From SZUA-36 sp964650905 (GTDB lineage: Bacteria > Pseudomonadota > Gammaproteobacteria > Xanthomonadales > SZUA-36), in contig CAZYVH010000013.1 of assembly GCA_964650905.1 (NCBI GenBank), forward strand, positions 1 through 50,386: a stretch of DNA of 50,386 nucleotides. Reading direction: 5' to 3'. The position numbers and the translations under genes were made by a program. Positions 8,548 through 17,728 of the stretch are shown here, one piece after another. The notes beneath the pieces were generated by a model, which saw only the letters and a program-made list of their open reading frames with translations, ran no database searches and was not told the origin of the DNA. Each line of letters starts with the position of its first letter. The first letter of the stretch is position 1.

Positions 8548-8991
8548 TTATTCGGTATAAAACTGTTGTCTGAAGTTCAGGCTGAAAGGTTGTTTTTCAC
8601 CCTTTGGCGTGACCTGGACGGTAAAGTCAAACGTTTCCATATTCCGAACTGATAGTTCACCAATGTAATAGACGGCGCCGTCGCCGTCATTGACCTCCCG
8701 TAAATTGATATTGCGTGTTTGACCTGTGAGGTTACGGGCGCTCACTGTGACAGTGGCCATGATTGCGGTTTCGGTCTGTTTGTCGGCCTTGTGCATGACA
8801 GAAATATTGATCAGTCCGCGGCTGTCAGAACGGCGGATACCGTAAGCTTTGGCGACTGCAGGGGCGATCAGGCTGGAATTGAGTGCATTGTAATAGACTT
8901 TGTAATCACCAAACTCCTGCGCCTGTTGCGCCTGAGCAGGAATTGCCGGCAATAGAGCCAGCAGAATAATCATTCTCAATAGTTTTCTCAT
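8548..8991 (-). CDS. DUF4426 family exported protein
   Basis: A 147-residue protein with an N-terminal signal peptide (hydrophobic MIILLALLPAIPAQA, likely cleaved near residue 20). Its body matches DUF4426 in pattern: FGDYKVYYNALNSS near the start, YGI-RS-SRGLINISV in the middle and FTVQVTP....FRQQFYTE at the end. The function of this family is not established. It is typically found close to yggT/proC in gammaproteobacteria, as here, as the last gene of the yggS-proC-yggT series. Probably periplasmic. Confidence 0.85.
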   Translation of the reverse strand: MRKLLRMIILLALLPAIPAQAQQAQEFGDYKVYYNALNSSLIAPAVAKAYGIRRSDSRGLINISVMHKADKQTETAIMATVTVSARNLTGQTRNINLREVNDGDGAVYYIGELSVRNMETFDFTVQVTPKGEKQPFSLNFRQQFYTE

Positions 8992-9081
8992 CTGTCAGGT
9001 CCTTTTCCAAAAGCCCGGCTTTGTTGCTGGGGGTGATGACAGGCAGGAGCGGCCGGTTCTGATTTTTCCTGTAACTGATAC

Positions 9082-9618
9082 CTACCATCCTAGCAGAAGC
9101 AACAGAAAACGCAGCGCGATCAATGCAAACAGCGGTGAAAGATCAATACCCCCCATGGCCGGGATTAACCTTGAAAACGGTCTTAACAGCGGTTCTGTCA
9201 ACTGATAAATCAGTGGAATCATGGGGTGGTGGGACTGCCCGGCAATCCAACTGACGATGACTCTGGCGATGATCAGCACAATATATGTGAACAGTAAAGT
9301 CACCAAAAGCTTTCGTACTGCATAGAGCAGCAGAAACTGGGTACCGAAGGGTAAGTGGCTCAACTGACTGATAATTAAAAGTTGCAGCAATTCCAACGCC
9401 AACATGATAATAACCGAAGATGTGTCCAATTTGCCGATGGAAGGAATGACGCGTCGTGTTGGTTTTAGCACCGGTTCGGTAATCCTGATGAGGAACTGGC
9501 ACAAAGGGTTGTAAAAATCTGCCCTTACCCATTGCAGCAACAGCCTCAGCAAAATAGCGGTCACGTAGAGGTCGGTCAAGGTACTGATCAGGTAAATGAT
9601 TGCGGCCGACGGGTTCAT
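9082..9618 (-). CDS. yggT: YggT family membrane protein
   Basis: A 178-residue protein with two copies of the YggT unit. Each has a hydrophobic helix, an R/S-W-VRADFYNPL- or SWIAGQSHHPMIPL-type loop and a T-P-L-RP/KP-R--P-GG/GK motif (TEPVLKPTRRVIPSIGKLD and TEPLLRPFSRLIPAMGGID). YggT proteins are inner-membrane proteins linked to osmotic stress or cell-division phenotypes in various bacteria; the molecular role is unclear. The start overlaps the proC stop by 4 bases, supporting coupled expression. Confidence 0.92.
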   Translation of the reverse strand: MNPSAAIIYLISTLTDLYVTAILLRLLLQWVRADFYNPLCQFLIRITEPVLKPTRRVIPSIGKLDTSSVIIMLALELLQLLIISQLSHLPFGTQFLLLYAVRKLLVTLLFTYIVLIIARVIVSWIAGQSHHPMIPLIYQLTEPLLRPFSRLIPAMGGIDLSPLFALIALRFLLLLLGW

Positions 9619-10427
9619 TGTGTTGCACCGGTGGCAAACTCCTGTCCACGCCGGGTCGCGGTGGCGATCGCTTTCGCAATCAGGTCTTTAAAACGTCCGG
9701 CCGAAAGTACATTCAGGGCTGCTTCGGTCGTGCCACCGGGGGTGGTTACCTGCCGGCGCAGCTCGGCAACATCCAGGGCGCTTTGGGCCGCCATCGCACT
9801 GGCGCCGTAGGCGGTTTGCAACGCGAGTTTGGCTGCAATGTCACTTGACAGTCCCAGTTCTGTGCCAGCCTCGCGTAGCGCTTCTATCAGGTAAAAGAAA
9901 TAGGCTGGACCACTACCTGAAACAGCCGTCACAACATCCAGGAGTTTTTCCTCGTCCAGCCATACAACTTCACCGGCTGACTGCATCAGTTTTTGTGCCA
10001 CTTCACGCTGTCCGGGGCTGCAGTTTTCCTGTGCATACAAGCTGGTCATGCCCAGACCTATCAGGGCGGGTGTATTTGGCATGCAGCGAATGATGGCTGC
10101 CTGGTTTTTGACATATGAGGCGATGCGGTCAACAGGGATACCGGCGGCAATGGACACCAGCAACTGGCCACTGTTAAGCTGCTCGCCAATTTCTTCCAGG
10201 ACGAGCGGTAAAACCTTGGGTTTGACCGCCAGGACAATGGTATCCATTCCCCTTATGGCCTCAACGGCCGTTTTAAAACAATCCAGCGACCAGCGTTCTT
10301 CAAGTCGCCGGCGGGTCTCCGGGTCCGGGTCCACTACCCGGATGGTTTGGATACTGAGGCCGGAGGCATACAGGCTGGAAATCAGCGCAGTCGCCATATT
10401 TCCTCCGCCGATAAATACGATTTTCAT
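9615..10427 (-). CDS. proC: Pyrroline-5-carboxylate reductase
   Basis: Last step of proline synthesis: NAD(P)H reduction of 1-pyrroline-5-carboxylate. The 270-residue product begins with the dinucleotide-binding GGGNMATALI. It has the AVKPKVLPLVL segment, the RCMPNTPALIGLG motif and the C-terminal substrate/oligomer region VSGSGPAYFF....LRRQVTTPGGTTEAAL, which is diagnostic. It sits 40 bases after yggS and overlaps yggT. Confidence 0.97.
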   Translation of the reverse strand: MKIVFIGGGNMATALISSLYASGLSIQTIRVVDPDPETRRRLEERWSLDCFKTAVEAIRGMDTIVLAVKPKVLPLVLEEIGEQLNSGQLLVSIAAGIPVDRIASYVKNQAAIIRCMPNTPALIGLGMTSLYAQENCSPGQREVAQKLMQSAGEVVWLDEEKLLDVVTAVSGSGPAYFFYLIEALREAGTELGLSSDIAAKLALQTAYGASAMAAQSALDVAELRRQVTTPGGTTEAALNVLSAGRFKDLIAKAIATATRRGQEFATGATQ

Positions 10428-10467
10428 GGTGCTATCCTGTCGTCATTGCTCATTATTCAGAGGTTCC

Positions 10468-11154
10468 TCAAGTTTCCCGCCTGCCCAGCAGGTCCGTTCC
10501 GATGCGTACCATGGTGCTGCCTTCAGCAATAGCAATCTCAAGATCGGATGACATCCCCATGGACAAGGTGTCAAGTTGGTAGCCGCTTTGCAATAGCGCT
10601 TCGTATAGCAACCGCACTCGACGAAAACTCTCACGTTGTTGATCAGGGTCATCGCTCAGCCTGGGGATCGCCATCAGCCCTCTCAGTTTGATGTTGGTAA
10701 AACGACCTGCCAATTGTGCCAGTTGCATAATTTCCCCAGGATCAGCACCGGCCTTTTGTGGCTCACGGTCAATATTGACTTGTAGGCAGATATTTAATGG
10801 ACCCAGTGCAGGCGGCCGCTGCCTGGCCAGGCGTTCCAATATGCGCTGCTTGTCCACGCTTTGCACCCACTGAAAATGCCCGGCGATGGCGCGTGTTTTA
10901 TTGGACTGTAGGGTGCCGATAAAATGCCATTGAATCTCCAGAGCTTCGAGTTGCCGTTGTTTGTGCAGTGCCTCCTGGAGTTGGTTTTCGCCGAAAGAGG
11001 TCACACCCAGGCTATTCAACACCTGGATTTTCTCTGCCAAATGTCGTTTGCTGACTGCAAGGAGTGCAACTTCATCGGTTTGTCGGCCGGCCCTCGTACA
11101 GGCCTTTTCCATTCGTTGCCTGATGGTCTGCAGTCTTGTAAGTGCATCATTCAT
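10468..11154 (-). CDS. yggS: YggS family PLP homeostasis protein
   Basis: A 228-residue PLP-binding TIM-barrel protein of the YggS/PLPBP family, which buffers pyridoxal phosphate and has no known catalytic reaction. The Schiff-base lysine is in LLAVSKRHLAEKI. FGENQLQEA, WHFIGTLQSNKTRAI and the C-terminal SMGMSSDLEIAIAEGSTMVRIGTDLLG phosphate-binding segment are all present. It opens the minus-strand yggS-proC-yggT series and is divergent from pilT. pdxH, the PLP-producing enzyme, lies only 2 kb away. Confidence 0.96.
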   Translation of the reverse strand: MNDALTRLQTIRQRMEKACTRAGRQTDEVALLAVSKRHLAEKIQVLNSLGVTSFGENQLQEALHKQRQLEALEIQWHFIGTLQSNKTRAIAGHFQWVQSVDKQRILERLARQRPPALGPLNICLQVNIDREPQKAGADPGEIMQLAQLAGRFTNIKLRGLMAIPRLSDDPDQQRESFRRVRLLYEALLQSGYQLDTLSMGMSSDLEIAIAEGSTMVRIGTDLLGRRET

Positions 11155-11266
11155 GTTGCAGTGTGTGTACGCATTGTTCTATGGTTAGGGAATCGGTTTC
11201 AAGCATTGTTTCAATTTTGAGTCATAATGCACCGTAACGCTACTTATATCCTGGTAAGGAGTACTT

Positions 11267-12304
11267 ATGGATATTGCTGAGTTGTTGGCCTTTTCGGTAA
11301 AAAACGAGGCGTCGGACCTGCATTTGTCGTCTGCTCTGCCGCCTATGATTCGTGTAGATGGCGACCTGCGTCGCTTAAATTTGCCGGCGTTGGATAACCA
11401 ACAATTGACCGAATTGCTGTATAGCACCATGAACGACAATCAGCGCCGTGACTTTGAAGCCAACCTGGAAGTCGATTTTTCCTACGCGGTGCCGGGCCTT
11501 GCACGTTTCCGTGTGAATTGTTTCCACAATGACCGTGGTGTGGGCGGTGCGTTCCGTACCATCCCGATTGTGGTCTGGACGCTGGAGGATATCGGCGCGC
11601 CCCCGTCATTCAAGGATATTATCAATGTCCCACGTGGTCTGATTCTGGTGACCGGGCCAACCGGATCGGGAAAGTCCACCACCTTGGCGGCGATGATTGA
11701 CCACCTCAACAAAACCGTGGCCGGGCATGTCCTGACGATTGAGGACCCGATCGAATTTGTGCACACATCACGCAAATGCCTGATCAATCAACGTGAAGTG
11801 CATCGCGATACCCACGGCTTTAACCAGGCGCTGCGTTCGGCACTGCGCGAGGACCCGGATATCATTCTGGTTGGTGAACTGCGTGACATTGAAACCATCC
11901 GCCTGGCTCTGACCGCTGCGGAGACCGGTCACCTGGTTTTTGGCACCCTGCATACGAGTTCTGCCGCCAAGACCATCGATCGCATCATTGATGTGTTTCC
12001 TGCTGGTGAGAAAGCCATGGTCCGTTCCATGTTGTCAGAGTCATTGCGTGCAGTGATTGCGCAAACCCTCATGAAGCGTATTGGCGGTGGCCGGGTTGCC
12101 GCGCATGAAATCATGTTGGCGACACCTGCGATCAGGAATCTGATCCGTGAGGACAAGGTCGCGCAAATGTACTCGGCTATCCAGACCGGGCAGAATGCCG
12201 GTATGCACACGCTCGATCAGTACCTGGAAGGACTGGTCAAACGAGGCTTGATTTCCCGTCAGGAAGCGGCCGGGAAAGCATCGGATCGCAAATCATTCAT
12301 GTAG
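11267..12304 (+). CDS. pilT: Type IV pilus retraction ATPase PilT
   Basis: Hexameric ATPase that powers pilus retraction from the cytoplasmic face of the inner membrane. The 345-residue protein has the Walker A loop GPTGSGKSTT (about 130-139), the Asp-box segment, the Walker B region EDPDIILVGELRD, the His-box GHLVFGTLHTSSA and the PilT-specific AIRNLIRE motif near residue 287. AAGGAG precedes the ATG by 6 bases. It is followed 24 bases later by pilU, as in many gammaproteobacteria. No pilin or assembly genes are in the window. Confidence 0.97.
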   Translation: MDIAELLAFSVKNEASDLHLSSALPPMIRVDGDLRRLNLPALDNQQLTELLYSTMNDNQRRDFEANLEVDFSYAVPGLARFRVNCFHNDRGVGGAFRTIPIVVWTLEDIGAPPSFKDIINVPRGLILVTGPTGSGKSTTLAAMIDHLNKTVAGHVLTIEDPIEFVHTSRKCLINQREVHRDTHGFNQALRSALREDPDIILVGELRDIETIRLALTAAETGHLVFGTLHTSSAAKTIDRIIDVFPAGEKAMVRSMLSESLRAVIAQTLMKRIGGGRVAAHEIMLATPAIRNLIREDKVAQMYSAIQTGQNAGMHTLDQYLEGLVKRGLISRQEAAGKASDRKSFM

Positions 12305-12328
12305 CCCGAAACTATTGGAGTTGTAAAG

Positions 12329-13450
12329 ATGAGTGCTATCGAAGACTGGCTGCTAAAAGTTCACGATGAGAAAGGATCTGATCTTTTTATAACCACCGGT
12401 GCGCCACCGTGTATCAAGGTCAATGGCAAAATACGACCCATTTCAACAGAGGTCCTGTTGCCGGAAGAAGTCAGCGAAATCGTCCACAGCATCATGACAG
12501 AAAAACAAGCAAGGGAGTACGACCAAACACTGGAATGCCAGTTTGCCATCGCACTTGAAGAAGAGGTGCGCTTTCGTGTCAGCGCTTATTGGCAGCAGGG
12601 CAATGCAGGTATGGTTTGCCGTCGTATCGAAACCACAATCCCGACCTTTGAGGACCTGGGACTGCCAGAGTTATTGATCGACCTTTCGCTGGCCAAACGC
12701 GGCATCATGCTCTTTGTTGGCGCCACCGGTACCGGTAAGTCCACCTCCCTGGCAGCCATGATCGGTTATCGAAACAAGCGTGTGAGCGGTCATATCATTT
12801 GCATCGAAGACCCGATCGAATATGTGCATTTCCATGCTAAAAGTCTGGTTACCCAACGCGAGGTGGGGATCGATACAGACTCTTTTGAGGTGGCATTACG
12901 CAACACCCTCAGACAGGCACCGGACGTCATCATGATCGGTGAAATCCGGACCCGCACGACCATGGAACACGCGATAACTTTTGCCGAAACCGGCCACCTG
13001 GTTTTATGTACGCTGCATGCGAATAATGCCAACCAGGCACTTGACCGGATTCTGCATTTCTTTCCAGAGGAAGCACAAGAACAGGTATTGCTTGACCTGT
13101 CTTTTAATTTGAAGGCCGTTATTGCGCAACAACTCATTCCATCCGCAGACCAGACCCGGCGTTGGGCTGCAGTCGAGATTTTGTTGGCCACACCACTGGT
13201 CCAGGACAAGATACGCAACGGTGAAGTGACCGAACTGAAAAATGTAATGAAAGAGTCCAACCACCATGGCATGGTCACCTTTGACCAGTGTCTGTTCAGG
13301 ATGTACATGGAAGGCAAAATTACTTACGATGATGCCATTCGGTACGCGGATTCGGCCAATGAAGTTCGTCTCGCCGTGAAAATGTCCAAAGGTGGCGATG
13401 CCGACAGCTTGTCTGAGGGAATGAAAGACGTGGAGATCATTGATTTTTGA
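12329..13450 (+). CDS. pilU: PilT-dependent retraction ATPase PilU
   Basis: A 373-residue PilT paralog with Walker A GATGTGKSTS, Walker B region QAPDVIMIGEIRT and His-box GHLVLCTLHANNA. It lacks the exact AIRNLIRE motif; the equivalent stretch is PLVQDKIRNGEV. It has a longer, acidic C-terminal tail, as expected for PilU, which works together with PilT in retraction. Linkage 24 bases after pilT supports the call. Confidence 0.94.
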   Translation: MSAIEDWLLKVHDEKGSDLFITTGAPPCIKVNGKIRPISTEVLLPEEVSEIVHSIMTEKQAREYDQTLECQFAIALEEEVRFRVSAYWQQGNAGMVCRRIETTIPTFEDLGLPELLIDLSLAKRGIMLFVGATGTGKSTSLAAMIGYRNKRVSGHIICIEDPIEYVHFHAKSLVTQREVGIDTDSFEVALRNTLRQAPDVIMIGEIRTRTTMEHAITFAETGHLVLCTLHANNANQALDRILHFFPEEAQEQVLLDLSFNLKAVIAQQLIPSADQTRRWAAVEILLATPLVQDKIRNGEVTELKNVMKESNHHGMVTFDQCLFRMYMEGKITYDDAIRYADSANEVRLAVKMSKGGDADSLSEGMKDVEIIDF

Positions 13451-13481
13451 TCAGTGCCACGGCGTTTAACGGAATTTTGAT

Positions 13482-14168
13482 GTGCGCATATTAATCATCG
13501 AAGACAACCCGGATATTGCCGCCAATCTCGGTGATTACCTGGATGAAAGAGGCCACACTGTTGATTTCGCCGGGGATGGCATAACCGGTTTACACCTGGC
13601 CATCGTCAACGAATTTGATGCCATCGTTCTTGACCTGGCTTTGCCGGGTATGGATGGTCTCGAAGTTTGCCGAAAGCTACGCCAGGAGGCCGGGAAAAAT
13701 ACACCCGTACTAATGTTGACTGCCAGGGATCGACTGGAAGACAAGTTGGCCGGTTTTGAGACCGGTGCCGATGACTACCTGGTCAAACCATTTGAATTAC
13801 AGGAAGTTGAAGTCAGATTGGAAGTGCTTGGCAAACGTGGTGCCAGGTGGGTCAGTAAGGAGTTGCAGGTTGGTGACCTGTGGTTCAATCTTGACACCCT
13901 GATCGTGAGACGAAACGACGTTGAAATTGAACTGAACCCGATTGGCCTGAAGTTGCTGGCCTGTCTCATGAAGGCTTCACCCAATGTTGTGTCCCGCGCG
14001 GGATTGGAAAAAGAAGTGTGGGGGGAAGAATTACCTGATAGCGACAGCCTGCGTGTGCATATCCACTCCCTGAGAACTGCTATCGACAAACCTTTTAACA
14101 GCAAAATGATCCAGACCCGCCATGGTATTGGCTATCGTCTGGTGGAGTCAAATGCATTATCGGCGTAG
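13482..14168 (+). CDS. OmpR-family response regulator
   Basis: A 228-residue two-component regulator. The receiver domain (1-120) has acidic residues EDN, the phospho-acceptor Asp in IVLDLALPGMDG, the Thr in MLTARD and the Lys in LVKPF. The C-terminal winged helix ends in RTRHGIGYRL-type sequence (QTRHGIGYRL). The start is GTG at 13482; no ATG alternative exists between it and the pilU stop. Its last 17 bases overlap the partner kinase gene. The regulon is not known; proximity to pilTU does not prove a link to pili. Confidence 0.92.
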   Translation: MRILIIEDNPDIAANLGDYLDERGHTVDFAGDGITGLHLAIVNEFDAIVLDLALPGMDGLEVCRKLRQEAGKNTPVLMLTARDRLEDKLAGFETGADDYLVKPFELQEVEVRLEVLGKRGARWVSKELQVGDLWFNLDTLIVRRNDVEIELNPIGLKLLACLMKASPNVVSRAGLEKEVWGEELPDSDSLRVHIHSLRTAIDKPFNSKMIQTRHGIGYRLVESNALSA

Positions 14169-15432
14169 GCTACGCAGCCGAATCATCGTTTCTTTTTTAC
14201 TCTTCGGTACCTTGCTCAGTGGCCTATTCGCTACCAGTACAATGTTCCTGCAGGGTTATCTTGAAAACCAGCTGATCGGCACGACACTCAAACAGGAGCT
14301 TGATGACTATCTCATCCAATTACATAAAGATCCGACCTTCGTAGAACCCTTCCATACACGCATCCAGGGTTTTGTTACACGGCCTGGGGATCCCAATCAC
14401 AGTGTTTCTTCCCATATCAGGAATCTTGATCCCGGTGTACACGAAGTGGAGACACCCCAAGGCGCTTTCATGGCCGCGGTGCGCAAGGATGACGACTTGT
14501 GGGCTTTCCTTATTTACGATGTGACAGAAAACCTGCGTCTGACACGCCAGTTGGTGTGGGCGCTGGTTTTTGTGGTATTGATATTTTCACTTTTATCGCT
14601 GGGCCTTGGTCTCTGGTCTTCCAGTCGGATCATGAAACCGGTCACCGATCTTGCTGAGCGACTCAGGCAGTTGGGCGAGGAGTCTCCATCACCTGGGCTG
14701 GCCCGGTGGTTCCCGGATGACGAGGTTGGACAGTTGGCGGCTGCGCTGGATGCATACGCTGAACGCGTCCACCACCTTGTTGAACGGGACCGGGAGTTTA
14801 ATGCGGACGTAAGCCATGAGCTGAGAACACCCCTGGCGGTAATCTCCGGTGCTGTTGAACTGTTGTTGGCACAGCAAGACCTGACAGAGAAAACCCGGAC
14901 TCGAATATTGCGTATTGCACGTGCCGCCCGACAATCAACGGACATTACGACAGCCTTGTTACATCTGGTGCGCTCGGAGCGTGGTATCAGCCAGGACAGC
15001 GCCGCCCACAATATAAGGATCATTGTTGACAAGTTGGTGCACCTGCACGAGCCGTTGCTGGAAAACAAGCCGCTTGAATTAAGGGTGGTCGAAGAAGACC
15101 GGGTCAGTGTCATTGCTCCGGCGTCGGTGATCGCGGTGGCCATCGGCAACCTGATCAGCAATGCGATTCGTTACACTGCTGAAGGCGAGGTGGTTTGCAC
15201 CATCGGCAGCGGCAGGGTGGTCGTAGAAGACACGGGTCCCGGTATACCCGAAGCAGAGTTGTCACTGGTATTGGATCGGCATTACCGCGGTCAAGGTGTC
15301 ACCGGTAAAGGGTCCGGGTTGGGTCTGGCAATCGTCAAGCGTCTGTGTGAGTTGTATGGTTGGTCCATTCACATTGAAAACCGGGCAAAGGGGGGATTGT
15401 GTGCGGAACTGAAGTTTTTTGGTATGCATTAG
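14152..15432 (+). CDS. Sensor histidine kinase
   Basis: A 426-residue membrane kinase. It has a first transmembrane helix near 12-32, a periplasmic sensor region of about 110 residues, a second helix near 135-160 and a HAMP-like linker. The HisKA box is DVSHELRTPLAVISGA and the ATPase boxes are GNLISNAIRYT (N), EDTGPGIP (G1) and GKGSGLGLAIVKRL (G2). The ATG at 14152 overlaps the response-regulator gene by 17 bases, marking them as a cognate pair. The sensor domain is not one I recognise, so the stimulus is unassigned. Confidence 0.93.
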   Translation: MHYRRRLRSRIIVSFLLFGTLLSGLFATSTMFLQGYLENQLIGTTLKQELDDYLIQLHKDPTFVEPFHTRIQGFVTRPGDPNHSVSSHIRNLDPGVHEVETPQGAFMAAVRKDDDLWAFLIYDVTENLRLTRQLVWALVFVVLIFSLLSLGLGLWSSSRIMKPVTDLAERLRQLGEESPSPGLARWFPDDEVGQLAAALDAYAERVHHLVERDREFNADVSHELRTPLAVISGAVELLLAQQDLTEKTRTRILRIARAARQSTDITTALLHLVRSERGISQDSAAHNIRIIVDKLVHLHEPLLENKPLELRVVEEDRVSVIAPASVIAVAIGNLISNAIRYTAEGEVVCTIGSGRVVVEDTGPGIPEAELSLVLDRHYRGQGVTGKGSGLGLAIVKRLCELYGWSIHIENRAKGGLCAELKFFGMH

Positions 15433-15451
15433 AAATGAGGATTGTTGCATC

Positions 15452-15793
15452 GTGTCGATAGTCGATTGCCCGAATTGTGATAAGCCGGTTTCCAGCCTTA
15501 TCAGCTTGTGTCCGTACTGCGGATTTCAGCGCGGGCAGGTCAGCGAAGAAGAAGTCAAAGAATTACGTCGCCGGAAACTGAGAGACCACATTTACCACTT
15601 GCAAATGACCAGCTATTTAGTGATTACATTGTTCCTGGGGGCGTTTGGCTGGTATTGGTCAGCGACACGGGGCTTTCGTTACCCGTCTTCCATGGGACCG
15701 GTCATACTGCTGGCGATCACATCGGTTATTTATCTTGGCTTGCGTATTTATCTGTATCGTTCAAAAGTGATGTTGCGAAAAATCAAACACTGA
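15452..15793 (+). CDS. Small zinc-ribbon membrane protein
   Basis: A 113-residue protein with two CxxC knuckles at the start (DCPNCDK and LCPYCGF), a charged helix (EEEVKELRRRKLRDHIYH) and two hydrophobic segments (about 54-73 and 80-101) ending in a basic tail. This suggests a membrane-anchored protein with a cytoplasmic zinc ribbon. The start is probably GTG at 15452, 19 bases after the kinase stop. Its role is unknown; position suggests co-transcription with the two-component genes. Confidence 0.75.
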   Translation: MSIVDCPNCDKPVSSLISLCPYCGFQRGQVSEEEVKELRRRKLRDHIYHLQMTSYLVITLFLGAFGWYWSATRGFRYPSSMGPVILLAITSVIYLGLRIYLYRSKVMLRKIKH

Positions 15794-15810
15794 GAATTTT
15801 CGAAACACGA

Positions 15811-16341
15811 TTACTGGATACGTTTTACACGCACGCTTGAGCTATAGCCAACCACGGATAATCGCCAGGTGCCCATGATGCCCTTCTTGATCGTTACTTC
15901 CGGGTTTGACACTTCACGAATGGCAAATGTATCGTTTTCAGCTTGTTTCCAGATCATGCCATTATCCAGTTTAAACAGGGTTTGCTTACCTCTCCATCCG
16001 TCAAACTTACCAACAATGTGACTGTGGATGACCTTACCCCGGTTCTCACCTCCACCCTTGTTTTTGAGTTCAAACCCACGCGTGTCAGCGCCGCGACCCG
16101 AAGCAGAGGAAGCGGGCCGCGCAGAGGCATTCTCGAGGGTAGCGACAGAGTGCCTGCGAATCCATTCATTAAGTGCTGCCAGTTCTTCTTCACTCAGCTT
16201 GTTCAGACCGGTTTCCAGGAGTTCTTTTCCGGTCATCCGCTCTTCGAGTGTGGAAAAATTTTCAGCAGCCATAGCCGAATTCTGGGACGGGCTCAGGCAT
16301 TGGAGCAGGAAAACAAGGGTGAAAAATAACAGCTTCTTCAT
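15811..16341 (-). CDS. Exported protein of unknown function
   Basis: A 176-residue protein with a clear signal peptide (MKKLLFFTLVFLLQCLSPSQNSAMA). A helical segment ESTLEERMTG-like (FSTLEERMTGKELLETG) is followed by LSEEELAALNEWI, then a low-complexity Ser/Ala/Gly/Lys stretch. The C-terminal half is beta-rich (GKFDGWRGKQTLFKLDNGMIWKQ ends in VRVKRIQ). I do not recognise a functional family. It lies 97 bases downstream of the beta-barrel gene on the same strand, so the two may be co-expressed in the envelope. Confidence 0.7.
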   Translation of the reverse strand: MKKLLFFTLVFLLQCLSPSQNSAMAAENFSTLEERMTGKELLETGLNKLSEEELAALNEWIRRHSVATLENASARPASSASGRGADTRGFELKNKGGGENRGKVIHSHIVGKFDGWRGKQTLFKLDNGMIWKQAENDTFAIREVSNPEVTIKKGIMGTWRLSVVGYSSSVRVKRIQ

Positions 16342-16438
16342 ATGGATATCTCGGCTACTACGACAGGTTTTCTGCGGCGCAAGTCTATCATGATCCGGAG
16401 TTTCCGAACACAGGATACGAATGGGTTAGGGGTGTTAG

Positions 16439-17575
16439 CTATAAGTCTTGCTGGTACCGGACATATGGGATACGTCCATAGACGGATTCGAACGGGTCCT
16501 TGAGACCGGTGTCGTTTTTACCGCGGTCCTCACCCGCATTCAAAACATTGCTTGTGCCGACACTCAAATTTGCATTCCAAGGGGTCCGCCAGGTAAATTG
16601 GACGTCGAACGTAGCCATGCTGTCGAGGCTGCTCCGGTTCAGGAATTGAACCTGATCGCGATAGAAGCTTTGGATTCCGCCGCTAAAGTTCCCTTTGCTC
16701 CAGTCCAGGCTGAGCCGTGCGCTGTCGAATGGACTGGCAATTGCCCAGTTTTGTGGAGTCGGTACAAGCAGTGACGAGGCTTCATAGGACGCATCCAGGA
16801 CGCGGGTTAATTGTAAACCCAGCCGTACATCTCCCGCGTCATCCGTCGCAAGCCCAAGCTTAAATTCCAGGTTAATACCCGACGTTTCGCTTTTGAGGTA
16901 ATTCAATGACCCATCCAGGCTGGGGGTTGAGAACGGGGAGCTGCTTTGTGCGGGCATCAACAAACCGGCGTCCATTTGAACACCACTAAGAGGGGTCAAT
17001 GGGCTGTAAGTACCAGGTTGGCCTGAACTGGCCCCACGTTGGAACATATTGACCGCTGTGCTAAGTTTTCCAGTTCCGTAACGCAGACCCAGGGCTACCT
17101 GATCCTGTTGCAAAACGTTCGCCTGATTTATGAAATAACAATCGGAAGCCCGCAATGAGCCCATTTCCAGCACACCATTCTGGCACATGATGCTGCCCAG
17201 TGGCTGAAACGCTGGGCGGCTTTTCCCGGCACCGAGGCTGGCGGTTATATCCAGCTTGTCGTTCAGGGCCAGGTTCAGACCGCTGTTATAAAATACGGAG
17301 CCGACCCCCGATGAACTTTTCCGCAGGTTTCCGGCGATGCTGAACGTCAATGACTGATCCAGTCGCAACGCCAGTTTGCGCGTCTCTGACCCACCAAGAT
17401 CAAACGAGAGGTAGGCCGGGGTTTGGTCATTGACTAGTGGGAATACATTGGTTTTTTGGCTACCGGGTGCGTCTGAAGTCTGATCAGCCGCAAATATCGA
17501 AGAGGACGCGAACACGAGCACGGCAACCCATAAGCCGAGGCCGTATTCAAATCTGTTTGATCGCAATTGCTTCAC
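16439..17575 (-). CDS. Predicted outer-membrane beta-barrel protein, function unknown
   Basis: A 378-residue protein with an N-terminal signal/anchor segment (LWVAVLVFASSSIFA). Its body is dominated by alternating hydrophobic/polar strands with aromatic girdle residues. Examples are SLTFSIAGNLRK, KLDITASLGAGK and NLEFKLGLATDD, ending in PYVRYQQDL. Two cysteines near the middle (IMCQNGV and SDCYFIN) may form an external-loop disulfide. The pattern fits an outer-membrane barrel, but I cannot place it in a named family. It precedes the exported protein gene on the same strand. Confidence 0.6.
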   Translation of the reverse strand: MKQLRSNRFEYGLGLWVAVLVFASSSIFAADQTSDAPGSQKTNVFPLVNDQTPAYLSFDLGGSETRKLALRLDQSLTFSIAGNLRKSSSGVGSVFYNSGLNLALNDKLDITASLGAGKSRPAFQPLGSIMCQNGVLEMGSLRASDCYFINQANVLQQDQVALGLRYGTGKLSTAVNMFQRGASSGQPGTYSPLTPLSGVQMDAGLLMPAQSSSPFSTPSLDGSLNYLKSETSGINLEFKLGLATDDAGDVRLGLQLTRVLDASYEASSLLVPTPQNWAIASPFDSARLSLDWSKGNFSGGIQSFYRDQVQFLNRSSLDSMATFDVQFTWRTPWNANLSVGTSNVLNAGEDRGKNDTGLKDPFESVYGRIPYVRYQQDL

Positions 17576-17680
17576 CCAGTCCTCACCGAATCGTGTGCCA
17601 ACACAGGCAAACTAACTATATAGAGTGCTAGGCGGCACAAAAGTTCTTAAGGTGATTCTAGCAAAAAAGGATGAAAAGTG

Positions 17681-17728
17681 TTGACATTGTTTGCCCGTAT
17701 TGCCTGCTATACTGCGGTTTTCACCGCA
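17681..17728 (+). promoter_or_regulatory. Candidate promoter and leader hairpin of the redoxin gene
   Basis: TTGACA at 17681-17686 and an extended -10, TGCTATACT, at 17705-17713 lie upstream of the ATG at 17742. The 21-base spacing is longer than ideal, so the extended -10 may do most of the work. Right after the -10, TGCGGT-TTTC-ACCGCA (17713-17728) forms a short hairpin in the leader. The call rests on sequence match only. Confidence 0.4.

Noticed and set aside
9143..9679. Long 178-codon minus-strand frame over yggT
   Set aside because: An out-of-frame shadow of yggT and proC, rich in Arg/Pro/His with no hydrophobic pattern.
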